Below, one piece after another: positions 12,586 through 29,618 of a DNA stretch of 64,000 bases (positions are counted from its first letter, which is position 1; each line of letters starts with the position of its first letter). The DNA comes from Neocallimastix lanati (nom. inval.). Taxonomy: Eukaryota > Neocallimastigomycota > Neocallimastigomycetes > Neocallimastigales > Neocallimastigaceae. The translations under genes and the position numbers were made by a program. The stretch is from the NCBI GenBank assembly GCA_016946835.1, contig JACVTC010000099.1:445001-509000 (forward strand), written 5' to 3'. The notes beneath the pieces were generated by a model, which ran no database searches, was not told where the DNA came from, and saw nothing but the letters and a program-made list of their open reading frames with translations.

Positions 12586-14563
12586 ATGGAACGTAAATAC
12601 GATTTCTTAGTTATTGGTGGTGGTGTTGCTGGTCTTGTTTTTGCTCTTAACTGCTCCAAGGTTGGTACTGTTGCTGTTTTAACTAAGAGTATTTTAACTG
12701 AAGGTGCTACTAACTATGCTCAAGGTGGTATTGCTGCTGTACTTTCCGATAATGATTCATTTGAAGCTCATATAAAGGATACCATGACTGCTGGTTGTTT
12801 CATTAATGATGAAGAAGCTGTCAGACTTTGTGTTACTGAAGGTCCAGGCTACATTAAAGAACTTATTTCCTTTGGTGCTAACTTTACTCACAAAAAGGTA
12901 AACAAAATTAAAAAAAAAATATTAGTAAATAATTATAATAATAATAACAATAATAATAGCAATAATAATAACAATAACAACAACGACAATGATAATAGTA
13001 ATAATAATAATAGTAATATAGTAATAATAATAACAATAACAATAATAATAATAATAAAAGTAAAATAGTAATAATAATAATAACAATAACAATAGCAATA
13101 ACAATGACAATAAACAAAAACAACAATAATAATAATAAAAAAAAATTAAAATATTAATAATTATTATTAATATACTAATGTATAATATAAATATATTTCT
13201 TCTTTATACTCTATATTTTTCTTCAATTTTTCTTCTTATTTTTTTTTTATATAATTCCTTATTTTAAAAGGAAAATGATGACTTAGATTTAACTAGAGAA
13301 GGTGGTCACTCCACTTATCGTGTTGCTCATGCTGCTGATGCTACTGGTGCTGAAGTTCAAAGAACTTTACTTGCTACTTGTAAAAATGAAAAGAATATTA
13401 CTTTCTTTAGTAATAGTATGGCTGTTGATCTTATTACTGAAAGAAAAATTGGTCACTCTTCTTCAAACCGTTGTATTGGTGCTTACGTTTTAAGAGAAAA
13501 TGGTGAAATTGATACTTTCTTAGCTAATGTTGTTACTTTAGCTACTGGTGGTGCTGGTAAAACTTATTTATATACCTCTAACCCAGATGTTGCTACTGGT
13601 GATGGTGTTGCTATGGCTTACCGTGCTGGAGCTGAAATTGCAAACATGGAATTTTACCAATTCCACCCAACTTGTTTATACCATCCAAAGGCTAAGAGTT
13701 TCTTAATTAGTGAAGCTTTACGTGGTGAAGGTGGTCAATTAAAGTTAAAGAATGGTCAAACCTTTATGGAAAAGTATCACCCAATGGGTGCTTTAGCACC
13801 ACGTGATGTTGTCGCTAGAGCTATTGATGCTGAAATGAAGCGTACTGGTGATCCATGTGTCTTCTTAGATATGACTCATTTACCAGCTGAAACTATTCTT
13901 GAAAGATTCCCAACTATCTATCACAAATGTCTTGAGTTCAATATTGATATGACTAAGGAACCAATTCCAGTAGTTCCAGCTGCTCACTACATGTGTGGTG
14001 GTATTGTTGTTGATACCCATGGTCAAACCACTATACCACATCTTTTAGCTATTGGTGAATGTTCTTACACTGGTTTACATGGTGCTAACCGTTTAGCTTC
14101 TAATTCTCTTTTAGAAGGTCTTGTTTACGGTCATCGTGCTTCTGACTTAGCTAAGGAACTTGTTAAGGAACCTCCAACTTCTCTTCCAGCTCCATCTTGG
14201 GATCCAGGTATGGCTGTTACTAATGATGAAATTGTTTTAGTTTATCATAACTGGGAAGAAATTAGAAGATTCATGTGGAATTATGTTGGTATTGTTAGAA
14301 CTAACAAGAGACTTCAACGTGCCAAGAGAAGATTAGAATTATTACGTAGTGAAATTCAAGAATACTACTGGCAATACAAGGTTACTCCAGATATTCTTGA
14401 ATTAAGAAATATTGCTGATGTTGCTTATCTTATTGTTGAAAGTGCTCTTCGTAGAAAGGAATCCCGTGGTTTACACTACACTTTAGATTATCCAAATAAG
14501 GATGATGAAAACTTCTTCGGTCCAACTAAGGTTTCAAAGGCTATCCTTGAAAACAGATTATAA
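12586..14563 (+). CDS. nadB: L-aspartate oxidase (bacterial-type NadB)
   Basis: FAD enzyme that oxidises L-aspartate to iminoaspartate, the first step of the aspartate route to quinolinate and NAD. It can use fumarate in place of O2. Exons 12586-12897 and 13271-14563 join in phase 0 (AAAAG/GTAAAC ... AAAAG/GAAAAT) to give 534 aa, close to bacterial NadB (about 540). Seen: N-terminal FAD motif VIGGGVAGL (about residues 9-17), NYAQGGIAA, the substrate-site LTREGGHS just after the intron, [65 protein letters not shown], and the second FAD-contact block [12 protein letters not shown]. The helical C-terminal domain is complete. The 373-nt intron is full of AAT/AAC repeats. Most fungi make NAD from tryptophan with O2, so a bacterial gene fits an anaerobe and suggests transfer. 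It was distinguished from succinate dehydrogenase by the TREGGHS and HYMCGG blocks and the length. Confidence 0.95.
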
Positions 14564-14592
14564 GTTATATGAAAAAATGATAATAACAAAAT

Positions 14593-14624
<32 letters not shown>

Positions 14625-14919
14625 AAATTAGCTTACCCAAAAATAATTTAGGGAAAAATATTTATTTTATTTTTTTAATAAAATATAAAATATATAAATT
14701 TATATATTTTTTATAATTATCATATGTTTATATTAATAATAATAATATTTAATTTTTTTTTTCGTACAATAAAATGAAGTTAATATTTATTTTTATATTC
14801 ATACATTTAATAACTATATATAAACAAAGTAAAAAGTAAAAATTAAACAATAAAACAAAAACAAAAACAAAAACGAAAAAAAAAAAAAAAAAGCAAATGC
14901 AAATGCAAATAATAGCAAA

Positions 14920-14954
<35 letters not shown>

Positions 14955-15092
14955 TATAAATAATAAAAATAAAAACAATTAAAAAAAAAATTTTTTTTTT
15001 TTTTTTGAATATTATTAATAATATAAATTTTAGAATTTTATTTTATACATTTTTTTTTTAATTTATAAATTTTTTTTATTAAAATTATAGAG

Positions 15093-15130
<38 letters not shown>

Positions 15131-15180
15131 AATAAATTATATATGTTTACATATATTTATATGTTATAATTATTTTTCTT
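14564..15180. other. Spacer after nadB
   Basis: A-rich and T-rich low complexity, including AAAAAC repeats and GCAAAT repeats near 14857-14920. No gene seen. The nadB 3' end and its poly(A) signals must lie here, but AATAAA-like strings are too frequent to choose one. Confidence 0.5.
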
Positions 15181-16480
15181 AGTTCCATTCATTCCAACGG
15201 TATAATCGCAAACTAACCGGGTGTGTCAACGTTGACAATACAGTAAGACAGGCTAACAGAGCCAATGTCTCTGAAGGAGAAGACCATAATTTCTTTCAGA
15301 TAGTTAATGGGAATAGCTTTACATCCCTTTATATTTTATTTCTAAAGAACTTAACATTCCTTTTCTATTAGGTGAAATGTACGATTGCACAGAAAAAGTG
15401 TCTTAAAAATGGAAAAAAAACTTAAATTGTATTATTTCGGTTTTACTTAGAAAGATATCACGTTGTAGACATCATTCATGGGATAAAAAAGTAAAATTTT
15501 GGTAGACAAATTAGATAAGCATCCATCAAAAAAAAAAAAAAAAAAAAAAAAAAAATTATAAACTTTTAATGGATAGAGATTATGGCAGAAAAATCAATCA
15601 AGGCTAAGGTTTATAAGAAAAATAAATATGAAAAAAACAAGAGACTTTAAGTATCCTGAATTTAGCATTGGCATCCAATGAGTACTTCGTGCCAGATGTG
15701 GATATAAATTCGATAATTGTGTTGCCGAAGCCGCCAATGTGATTGAAGATGATTGTCCAGAACGGTGTCCTTACTGTAATAGAAAAGATAGTAATCCTCG
15801 ATTGGAACATTGGTTTTCTATATGCTATCTTTTCAGTGAATTTCGAATAAAATATTTTAAAGATATTGAAATTCTTTATGAAAAATTATTTATAATTTCC
15901 AAATATTGTCCAATATAAAATAGTAATATAAACACTTTTTTCACAGATATGAATAATATAGAATCAAGTACTAATTCTGATAGTAACAAAGTGTATAATA
16001 TTTATAATAATAATTATGACAATAGCAATAGTGTTGTTAATAATTGTAATAGTATTAATAGTGAAAATATTAATATTAATATTAGTAGAAGTGAAAATAA
16101 CAGTATTGTTTATAATAATGTAGTGAATAGGTCAGTTGGTGAAAATTGCGTTAAAATTAGTAATTTTCTGAAAAATGAGTGTGTAAAATATACATGTGAT
16201 GTGGTACCAATTATATAACATCCTTCTTGGTGGAAGGGATGCAGGCATTATTGAATTATAATAAGGAATGGGTTGTTTTATTTAAGAATCAAATCATATC
16301 TGGTGATTATTCTAAAACCCCATTCTTGGATCTAGTGCGTGCCAAATACATTAATTAATGTTACACGTATTCTGATGTAATTAGTAATTTTTACACTATG
16401 ACTAGTTTGTATACAATTAGGCCTATTTTTGTCAAGAGCGTCATCGTCTACAATTGAAATGACAAAGTTTAAAAAATAAA
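15181..16480 (+). mobile_element. Decayed retroelement, probably non-LTR, 3' part
   Basis: A GC-richer island with broken plus-strand reading. About 15650-15830 reads LRARCGYKFDNCVAEAANVI, then a Cys/His cluster CPYCNRKDSNPRLEHWFSIC (C-x2-C-x11-H-x4-C), then SEFRIKYF. This resembles the C-terminal zinc knuckle that follows reverse transcriptase in many LINE-type elements. An Asn/Ser-rich stretch (15949-16218) and a tail like NKEWVVLFKNQIISGDYSKT (about 16260-16320) continue in shifted frames. 15190-15360 is also protein-like (TGCVNVDNTVRQANRANVSE) but unrecognised; a poly(A) run separates it. No catalytic YxDD motif is present, so the assignment stays tentative. Confidence 0.55.
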
Positions 16481-17269
16481 TTCTGACATTGATTCGAAAG
16501 ATATTTTTTTTTTTTGTACATGAAGTTATCATCAAATGAATGGGAAGAGTTAGAGGACCTTTTGTCCTAAAAAAACAAAACGTACGTAGTTTTTTTTTTT
16601 TTATTATTAATGTAAAAAAAAAAAAAAAAAAAAAAAAATTTATTTCATATATATTATTATATTTTTTTATTTTAATAAATATTAATAAATAAAGTTCATT
16701 CCTTTTTTTTTTTTTTTCTTTGGTTATATTCATAGAAATAAGTTAATTTAAAACATTGATTTGAAAATAATAATAAAAAAAGATTGATTTAATAATAATA
16801 TTTATATTTATTTAATTATTATATAAATACGTACATACGTATATACATAAAGAAAAAATATGAAAAAAATATAAAACTATTTTCTCTTTATTAATATATG
16901 ATTTACTAATTGAATTATTGTATACATAAATTTTTAAATAATTTCAATATAATTAATATTCTTATAAAAATTATAAAATTTGTTGGATAATATTTTTAAA
17001 AATTCTTACAATGATTGGATTAAATATTCATATTGATTTAAAAATATAAAAATAAAAAAAAAAAAATATTTTAACAACATTTTCAAAATCAGAATAAAAA
17101 GATAAAGTAAATTGAAAAGATAAAAGATAGTAAAAATTTTGGATATAAAAATTTACTTTATTAACTAGGAAGAAATTAAAAAAAAAAGAAGAGGTAAATA
17201 TTTTTATATATATTATTAAAAATGTAAAAAAAAAAAAAAAAAGAAGAAGAGATATTTGGTATTATAAAT

Positions 17270-17347
17270 GATGACTTAGGCATTTGACTTTATTTTCCTT
17301 TTTGGAAATGACGAAAAACCACTAGCTACCTTAAACATTATCACTGA
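17270..17347 (+). ncRNA. Box C/D snoRNA, copy 1
   Basis: A 78-nt core with box C ATGATGA at the 5' end and box D CTGA at the 3' end, an internal C'-like TGACGA, and a small hairpin (TTTCC-TTTTT-GGAAA) between the D' and C' regions. Flanks 17251-17262 (GATATTTGGTAT) and 17354-17365 (ATACCAAATATC) are perfectly complementary and form the terminal stem. The core is identical to copy 2. Candidate guide stretches AGGCATTTG and GCTACCTTAA are complementary to adjacent parts of a conserved LSU rRNA segment. Confidence 0.88.
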
Positions 17348-17565
17348 AAATATATACCAAATATCATATTTAAAATAGTATTTTGTTATAAAATTAATTA
17401 AAAAAAAAGATAATTAATAATTTTTATTTTTTATTTTTTTAATTAAAGAAAGTAGGGAAAAAACAATGAGAACTGCTATCCTAAAAGAGAATATGATATA
17501 AATAAATAATGGTAAATATTTATAAAAATAATATAAAAAAAAGTAGTTCTGTTATATTTATTAAG

Positions 17566-17643
17566 GATGACTTAGGCATTTGACTTTATTTTCCTTTTTG
17601 GAAATGACGAAAAACCACTAGCTACCTTAAACATTATCACTGA
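17566..17643 (+). ncRNA. Box C/D snoRNA, copy 2
   Basis: The same 78-nt core as copy 1, from GATGAC to CACTGA. The terminal stem has a different sequence: 17549-17562 (CTGTTATATTTATT) pairs perfectly with 17644-17657 (AATAAATATAACAG), 14 bp. The box C context here is GGATGA rather than ATGATGA, a purine change allowed by the RUGAUGA consensus only if G is accepted at the second position. Confidence 0.88.
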
Positions 17644-17848
17644 AATAAATATAACAGAGAATAAAAAAAATTTATAATAAAGAGAAGAAAAAATTGTTAT
17701 TCTAATAGAAAAATTTTTTTATATATAAATAGGAATATTATTATTATTATAAGAGGAAGAGATTTCAGAATGTTATTAGTCTTTTTAAAAAAAGGTGAAT
17801 ATATTTTTTTTAGTAATTAAAATAAAATATCAATTTTAAATAATAGAG

Positions 17849-17926
17849 GATGACTTAGGCATTTGACTTTATTTTCCTTTTTGGAAATGACGAAAAACCA
17901 CTAGCTACCTTAAACTTTATCACTGA
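17849..17926 (+). ncRNA. Box C/D snoRNA, copy 3
   Basis: A 78-nt core with one difference from copies 1 and 2 (AAACTTTAT instead of AAACATTAT, upstream of box D and outside both rRNA-complementary stretches). The terminal stem is the longest of the three: 17827-17844 pairs perfectly with 17928-17945 (18 bp), again with its own sequence. Confidence 0.88.
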
Positions 17927-18287
17927 TATTATTTAAAATTGATATTAAAATATTTTTATTAATAAAATTAAAAATTTTATTGAATACTAATAAAAATATA
18001 TTTATATAAATGATATAGGTAAATATTAGCTGCAATATATTATTTTAATTAAAATATGAATATGTATTTTTTAAAATGTAAAAAAAAAATAAAAATAAAA
18101 GTAATTTAAAATTGAGATATGTAATAATATATAATTTGTTACAAAATGTAATTAATGTTAAAGTGTGCATTTTTATTTATTTATTTATTTATGAGGTGAT
18201 AATTATTTAAATTTTAAAATAAACAAAAAAACAAGAAAATTTTAATAAATTAGTATAAAATTTATTATAAAATAAAAAGGTCATATT

Positions 18288-23334
<5,047 letters not shown>

Positions 23335-25258
23335 TTTTATATATATATATATATATATATTTATATTTATACAAATATTTTATAGTTCTTTAATCTTTAA
23401 TTTTTATTATTATATTTAAAAATTTAATAATATGATATTTTTATATAAATATATGAAATCTTTTCAAAATAAAAAATATAAATTAAATAAAAAAAAAAAA
23501 AAAAAAGAAATAAATAAAATAAAACAAAAAGTGATACAATAATAAATTTCTAAAATATATTTTCAAATTATCAATTATTTTATAAAAGAGTAAAAAAAAA
23601 ATAATACAATTATGAATTATTATAAGATATTATAAATATCTTTATATGAAAAAAAAAATATTATAATTTTTTTTAAAAATAAAAAAAAAAAAAAAAAAAA
23701 AAAAAGAAATTAAATTTATATATATATTTATAACTATTTATAACTATATTTTATAAATACTACTATTTATTATAAAAATAAACAAACGATCTTTTTTTTT
23801 TTTATGTAATTTTTTTTTTCTAATATGGTTGCCGTTTAATGTTAGTAACGGTTTATTTAATATATAAATTTATTGCGGTTAAATTTTGAAAGGAAAAAAA
23901 AGTTTAAAATAAAATAAAATAAAATAAGATAAAATAAAATAAATTGAATTAATTAATTAATTATTATTATTATTATTTAGTAAACTTTCTTTTATTTTTT
24001 TTTTAGTTACTTTTATATCTCTATTTAAATGATAACTATTATATATTGAAATAAATATAATATATATATTTTTAAAAAAAAAAATAAAAGAGAAAGAGAG
24101 TAGAAAAAAAAAAAAATTAAAAAAAGAATTAATTTCAAAAATATTTAAATTTATTAGTTATTTAATATGATCCATTAATATTAAAATAATAATTTATAAA
24201 AAAAAAAAAAATTTTTTTTATTTATTTTTTGATTTAAATATTTTTATTAAAATTTTGCAATTTATTTAAAAAATGAGGAAAAATGAAAAAGAAAAAAAAA
24301 AAATAAAAAATAAAAAATTCCATCTTCTACAAAAAATATTTAAATATTACGGAATAAAATATAAATAAAATATAAATAAAATAAAAATAAAATATAAATA
24401 ATATATAAATAATATTAAATAAATATTATTATATATTTATTAAATATATATAAAAAAAATAATAAAATAATATCCTTAACATAAAATAATTAATAAATTT
24501 TTATTATACAAACGATGATATTAATAGAATAATAATTTATATAATATTTGATTATAATAAAAATTTTTATAGATAAATAATTTATTAATAACTTTTTAAT
24601 AATTTTTAATAAATAAATATATTTGAAAAAAAAAACTTTTTTATATAATATAGTTATAGTTTTTTTTTATACCTTTATTTATAAGTTTTTTTTTAAATTA
24701 TACGAAAAAAAAATTGGTTATAATTGTTTAAAATAGGATAAAAACAAATTTATAAATTTCATTATTTTAATAAAAAAAAAAAAAAAGATTATAAAATAAT
24801 GATAATGAGTTTTTAAATGTATTAATTAAAAAAAAAAATATTAAAATAAATATAAATTAAATTTAATTTTTATTATTATATTTACATTAATGTTTAGGAA
24901 AAAATTTATGTATACATTTTAATATATTAATGAATTAATTATATATATTTTTATATTGTTATAGGCAATAATGAAATTTAAATTAATAATTTAATATAAG
25001 GAATTTCTTTATTTTAAAAATAAAACTTTAAATAATAAAAAAAAAATAAAATAAAAAAAAATATCTTTATAAATTTATTTCAATAAAAATTACTTTTAAT
25101 ATTTAAAATAATTTGAAATTTATCAAAATTTATTTATATAATAATAAAAAAAAAAAAAAAAAGAAAAAATTCAAAAAGTATCTAATTTTTATTTGCATAA
25201 TATTTATTTATTATCATTATTATTATTATAATTTATATTATTAGATAAAATATTAATT

Positions 25259-25323
<65 letters not shown>

Positions 25324-25631
25324 AAATATCTTTTAACATATAATCTTTCTTATCTTTAATTATTATTAGTAATAATACTAATATTTTTTATATATTTATT
25401 TTATTTTATTTTTATTTTGTAAAAAGTTTACTATTTTTTTCTTCTTCTTTATTTCATCATCATTTATATCATTTATATATATTAAAAATAAAGAAAAAAA
25501 GAGAAAAAAAATATATATATATATATATTATATTTTATTATATTATTTTAAAATTATTTGAATTTGAATTATTACTATTTAAACGAGTTTTTTTAATTTT
25601 ATTTTTAAAAAATTTAATAATTCATTTAGTT
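23335..25631. other. Gene-free AT-rich stretch
   Basis: Only A/T low complexity: (AT)n near 25276-25306, T runs, AAT repeats. It should contain the bZIP-gene promoter next to 23334 and the TIP41 3' end near 25631; no specific element is recognisable. Confidence 0.5.
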
Positions 25632-26378
25632 TTATTGGATTTTTTCATATATTACATATCCAATATTACCATTTCCAAATTTTGATTTTGGTAAATTAAG
25701 CTTTTCAGGATCCAATATCTTATTATTATCAGGTCCTGTTTCTAATTCAATATTTTCATCAATAATTTTATTGGAAACATCCATAATTGAAGGATGATCT
25801 TTTTTCGTTAATACACTAGATACCCAATTTGGATCCGTTATCATTTTAACTTCAGTTAATTTTTGTCTTTCTTCTGGTTCCCATGGCTTTGGAGCTGGTA
25901 AAGCCTAATCATTCATTAAATACACATACACACACACATATATATATATATATACATAAGTTAATATTTTATTTTAATCAATATTTTAATCATTATTTAT
26001 ATACTTAATTTTTAATTTTTACTTTTTTTTTTTTTTTTTTGTTTTTAATTATTTTATTATATATTTCATTTTATTATTTATTTCCTTTTTTTTTTTTTTT
26101 TTTTTTTTTATTATTATTTTTACTTAATTACCTTTTTAACATCTTCAATTGGTAATTCTCTACTAAAGTATTCACTTAATATATATCCTTTATCAAATTC
26201 AAGATAAACTCTAGTTTCATTAGATCTACATAATACATCTTCAATTCTAAGAAAGAAACGTCCTAATATAAAAATGCCTGTTGGCATAACACGCTATTAC
26301 ATTTTTTAAATTAATCAATTTAAAAAAAAAAAAAAAAAATTAATTAATTTATTAGTTTTTAATACTATTAACTTTTGT

Positions 26379-26410
<32 letters not shown>

Positions 26411-26728
26411 TGTAATAAATATAAAAATGATATTTTTATAATTAAGATTGACTACATACAACTTTAGCATCAAGAGTAGCAATACCATTATCACCTAATT
26501 CATCTTCATATAAAATTACTTGATCAAAGAATAAAATTGGATCTCTTCTCATTAATTTGGTTATATCAATTCTTTCTTTTGTAACCTCTGCAGTCTATTA
26601 TTTTATATAATATAAAAATATATTAAGTTTAATTAATCAAAATATCCTTAATTTCGAAATAAATAAATAAATAAATAAATATAAATATATATATAAATAT
26701 ATATATATATATACATATATATATAAAC

Positions 26729-26825
<97 letters not shown>

Positions 26826-27908
26826 TAACAATAGCAATAATAAATAAAAAAAAATTTGAAGATTTAATACTTTAATAATTTCATATGTTATATTAAGTTA
26901 AAGTAATGCTTTATATTAAATTATATTAAATGATAATAACAATATAAAATTTAAATGTTCAATTAAAAAATATTTAATCATACAGTATTTTCAATTTTTC
27001 CTCTAAAATCTGTTGAAAAAGTCCAGTCATAAGGCCTATGAATTTTCTTTTTCTCTTCTTCTTCCTTACTACTGTTAAAATAAATATTTAATAAAATAAT
27101 AATTATTTAATTTTAATTTTTTTTTTTTTTTCTTTTTTTTTCAATGAAAAAAATTAATTTAATATAAATTATATTATTAAAATTAGAATATGAAATTTCT
27201 ATTAAAAAAAAAAAAAAAAAAATAAAAAAAAAAATTTACTTTCTTGAAGCATTCCATTTATCAGCAACAGCAACTCTTACCCAATTTTCATTTTCTTTTA
27301 AATTTATTTGTACTTTACGAAGTGCATCATTGGTATTAAATGACCACTTTACATTAGTTTTGGTATTTTCAATGGTGATATGATTAAAACCAAAATACAT
27401 TTCTGGAATTTGTGGAAGTTTGGTTTCATCTGAAATTCTTTTGATAAAATAAAATAAAAATTATTGTTGATTTTAAAGAATAAGAATTTCATGTTTAAGA
27501 TGGTTAAATTTCATTAAATTATAAATTTCCAATTTAAAAAAAAAAAAAAAAAAATATTGGAAATATATATAAATATATATATTTTAAATAATTTCAAATT
27601 AATTTTTACTTTATTTTATATTCTTTAATTTTTAATATACTTTTCTTTGTTATATTTTTAATATTTAGGAATTTATTAAATTTATTAAAATTACAATTCA
27701 AAAGAAATTTTAAAAAATGATTTCTTATTAATGAATATATAAACTTAAGAATAAATTACCTATCAATTTCTTCACTATTATAAATACGATCTTTTCTTGT
27801 TGTAACTCTCCAGTCACCTATATTAATTCCTTTTTCACAAGAACTTTTATTTTCAAAAGTTTTATACTCTGGTGTAGAATTTGAATTTGGCATTACTGTA
27901 CTATCCAT
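25632..27908 (-). CDS. TIP41: TIP41-like regulator of PP2A-type phosphatases
   Basis: TIP41/TIPRL binds the catalytic subunits of PP2A-family phosphatases and, in yeast, acts with Tap42 in TOR signalling. Six exons with in-frame GT-AG junctions: 27908-27760, 27437-27240, 27071-26984, 26594-26460, 26293-26132, 25904-25632; 334 aa. Family blocks in order: GINIGDWRVTTRKDRIYNSE (N-terminal), LPQIPEMYFGFNHITIE, VRVAVADKWNASRK, RPYDWTFSTDFRG, IDITKLMRRDPILF, YEDELGDNGIATLDAKVRVM, FFLRIEDVLCRSNETRVYLE and a REL/PIEDV tail. These match the TIP41 core through the DWT(Y/F)(T/S)TD and EDEL-DNG motifs. The C-terminal 70 residues are less conserved. A (TAA)n array of about 100 nt lies in the third intron. 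An AG directly precedes the start ATG, so a non-coding or short upstream exon is possible. Confidence 0.93.
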
Positions 27909-28667
27909 CTATTAAATTATGTATATTAAAAAAATTGTATATTAATTAGTGAATGATATTAATTATATGCTCTTAATAAATAATAGTAAAACTACTATCA
28001 TTTAAAATCTTTACTCTTTTTAAGTTTTAAATTATTAAATTACTTTTATATTTTACCTTTTACTATAATATTATTAAAAAAAAATAAATCTGAAATTAAA
28101 TTTTATTTTTAATAATTTAATTGTAATATTATGGTATTGATATTTACAGAAGTTATATTTATTTATTTATTTATTTATTTATCTATTTATTTATTTATCT
28201 ATTTTTTATTTTATATATCAATTTTTTTAATTAATTTAATTTTTTATAATTAAAAAAAATTATATATAATATTAAATTAAATTTTCGGGTTTATGGATAT
28301 TAATTTTACCATCCATTTTGTACTTATTGGTATGATTAGTATATAATAAAAAAAAAACTTAATGAATAAATGAATAAATAAATAGATAAATAAATAAAAA
28401 TTCTAATAATTAATAACAATATAAAAATAATACACATTTAAAATTGAACAATTAATACCAATATATATACATATATTTTTTTTAAATAAAAAAGTTTTTT
28501 TTAATATCTTTAAATAATATAATTTAATACAATTCTTTATTTTTTTTTTTTTTTAATAAAATAATTTAATTATATTTAAATTAAATAACTATTTTCTACT
28601 ATATATTTATATATAAATATATATATACTTTTTTTTTTTTTTTTTTATTTTGATAAATAAAATTAAA

Positions 28668-28722
<55 letters not shown>

Positions 28723-28733
28723 CTTTATTACTA
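27909..28733. other. Spacer between TIP41 start and TOE1 end
   Basis: A/T low complexity with TTTA repeats (about 28158-28200) and a (TTA)n array near 28675-28720 that runs into the TOE1 stop. No gene or RNA seen. Confidence 0.5.
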
Positions 28734-29587
28734 TTAAAATGTTTCTAATATTTTTAAACAATGTTCGCTATTTTTAGTAAATGGACTAGAACGAATTAAT
28801 AATGGTAAAGACTTTCCTATAACGTATAATTTATTGACATGATCACTATTCAAAATTTCTTCTTCACATTCTATACATTGACAACAAAAGATGTATCCGG
28901 TCATGAATGCATCAAAATAAGCAGAGTGATAGGTTTTAAAATTTTTAACAAATACCTGATTAGTATTTAAGGATGTGGAATCATTAGATAAAGTCTCTGG
29001 GGTATCTTTTTCTAATTCAGTAGCTTTATCTAACATTTTTTGGTCTTCATATATTATTAAAGATTCGAGAACTTTTGGCTTTTCTTCGTTTGATTCGTTT
29101 TCAATTTCATTTTTTTTAACTTCATTATCTAATTTTTTATTAATAATTTTATCATTTGAATTGTTTGAATTATCATTAGTATTTTCTTTCTCGTTAACAC
29201 TTTTTTCATTAGTCGATTCGCTATTTTCATTATTATTTTCTTTGATATTTTTATTAGTTTCATTAATTTTACTTGTTGAATTCTCACTTTCTTCATTATT
29301 ATTATTATTATTATTGTTGCTATCATTATTATTATCATTATCATTATGAATAAGTGAATCGGAATTTGTTGTAGTACTGGTTATTTCTTTTTCTTTTGAT
29401 TGATTTGATTCTTCAGCTTCCATTTCAAGTCTCATTTTTTTTCTATCCTTTCTTCTTTTTCTTTTAGATGGTTTTAATTTTTCTTTCATTTGTTCATCTA
29501 ATATAACATCTAAATTATGGGTTTTTGTACATTCTTTTCCAAATATACAGAAACCATGAGCCTATATTCCAATTATTATTATTATTA

Positions 29588-29618
<31 letters not shown>

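Larger units (their letters stand above)
17180..18030 (+). ncRNA. Putative non-coding host transcript carrying three intronic snoRNAs
   Basis: Each of the three snoRNAs is framed by a GT donor and an AG acceptor at similar distances. Donor 17194 (GAAGAG/GTAAAT) to acceptor about 17455; exon about 17456-17511; donor 17512 (AATG/GTAAAT) to acceptor 17732; exon 17733-17794; donor 17795 (AAAG/GTGAAT) to acceptor about 18018. The introns are about 262, 221 and 224 nt. The small exons (about 56 and 62 nt) contain stops and show no protein similarity, so the host looks like a UHG/SNHG-style non-coding gene. The 5' and 3' ends are not determined. The donor GTAAATATTT is repeated at the first two introns and near 18019. 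Inferred from splice-site pattern only. Confidence 0.5.

Noticed and set aside
15604-15810. 68-codon minus-strand frame
   Set aside because: Antisense of the Cys/His knuckle region of the retroelement relic, which reads better on the plus strand.
16332-16733. 133-codon minus-strand frame
   Set aside because: Crosses poly-A/T tracts and the tail of the retroelement relic; no family similarity or coding composition over most of its length.
26637-26837. Poly-Tyr frame
   Set aside because: (TAA)n microsatellite inside a TIP41 intron.
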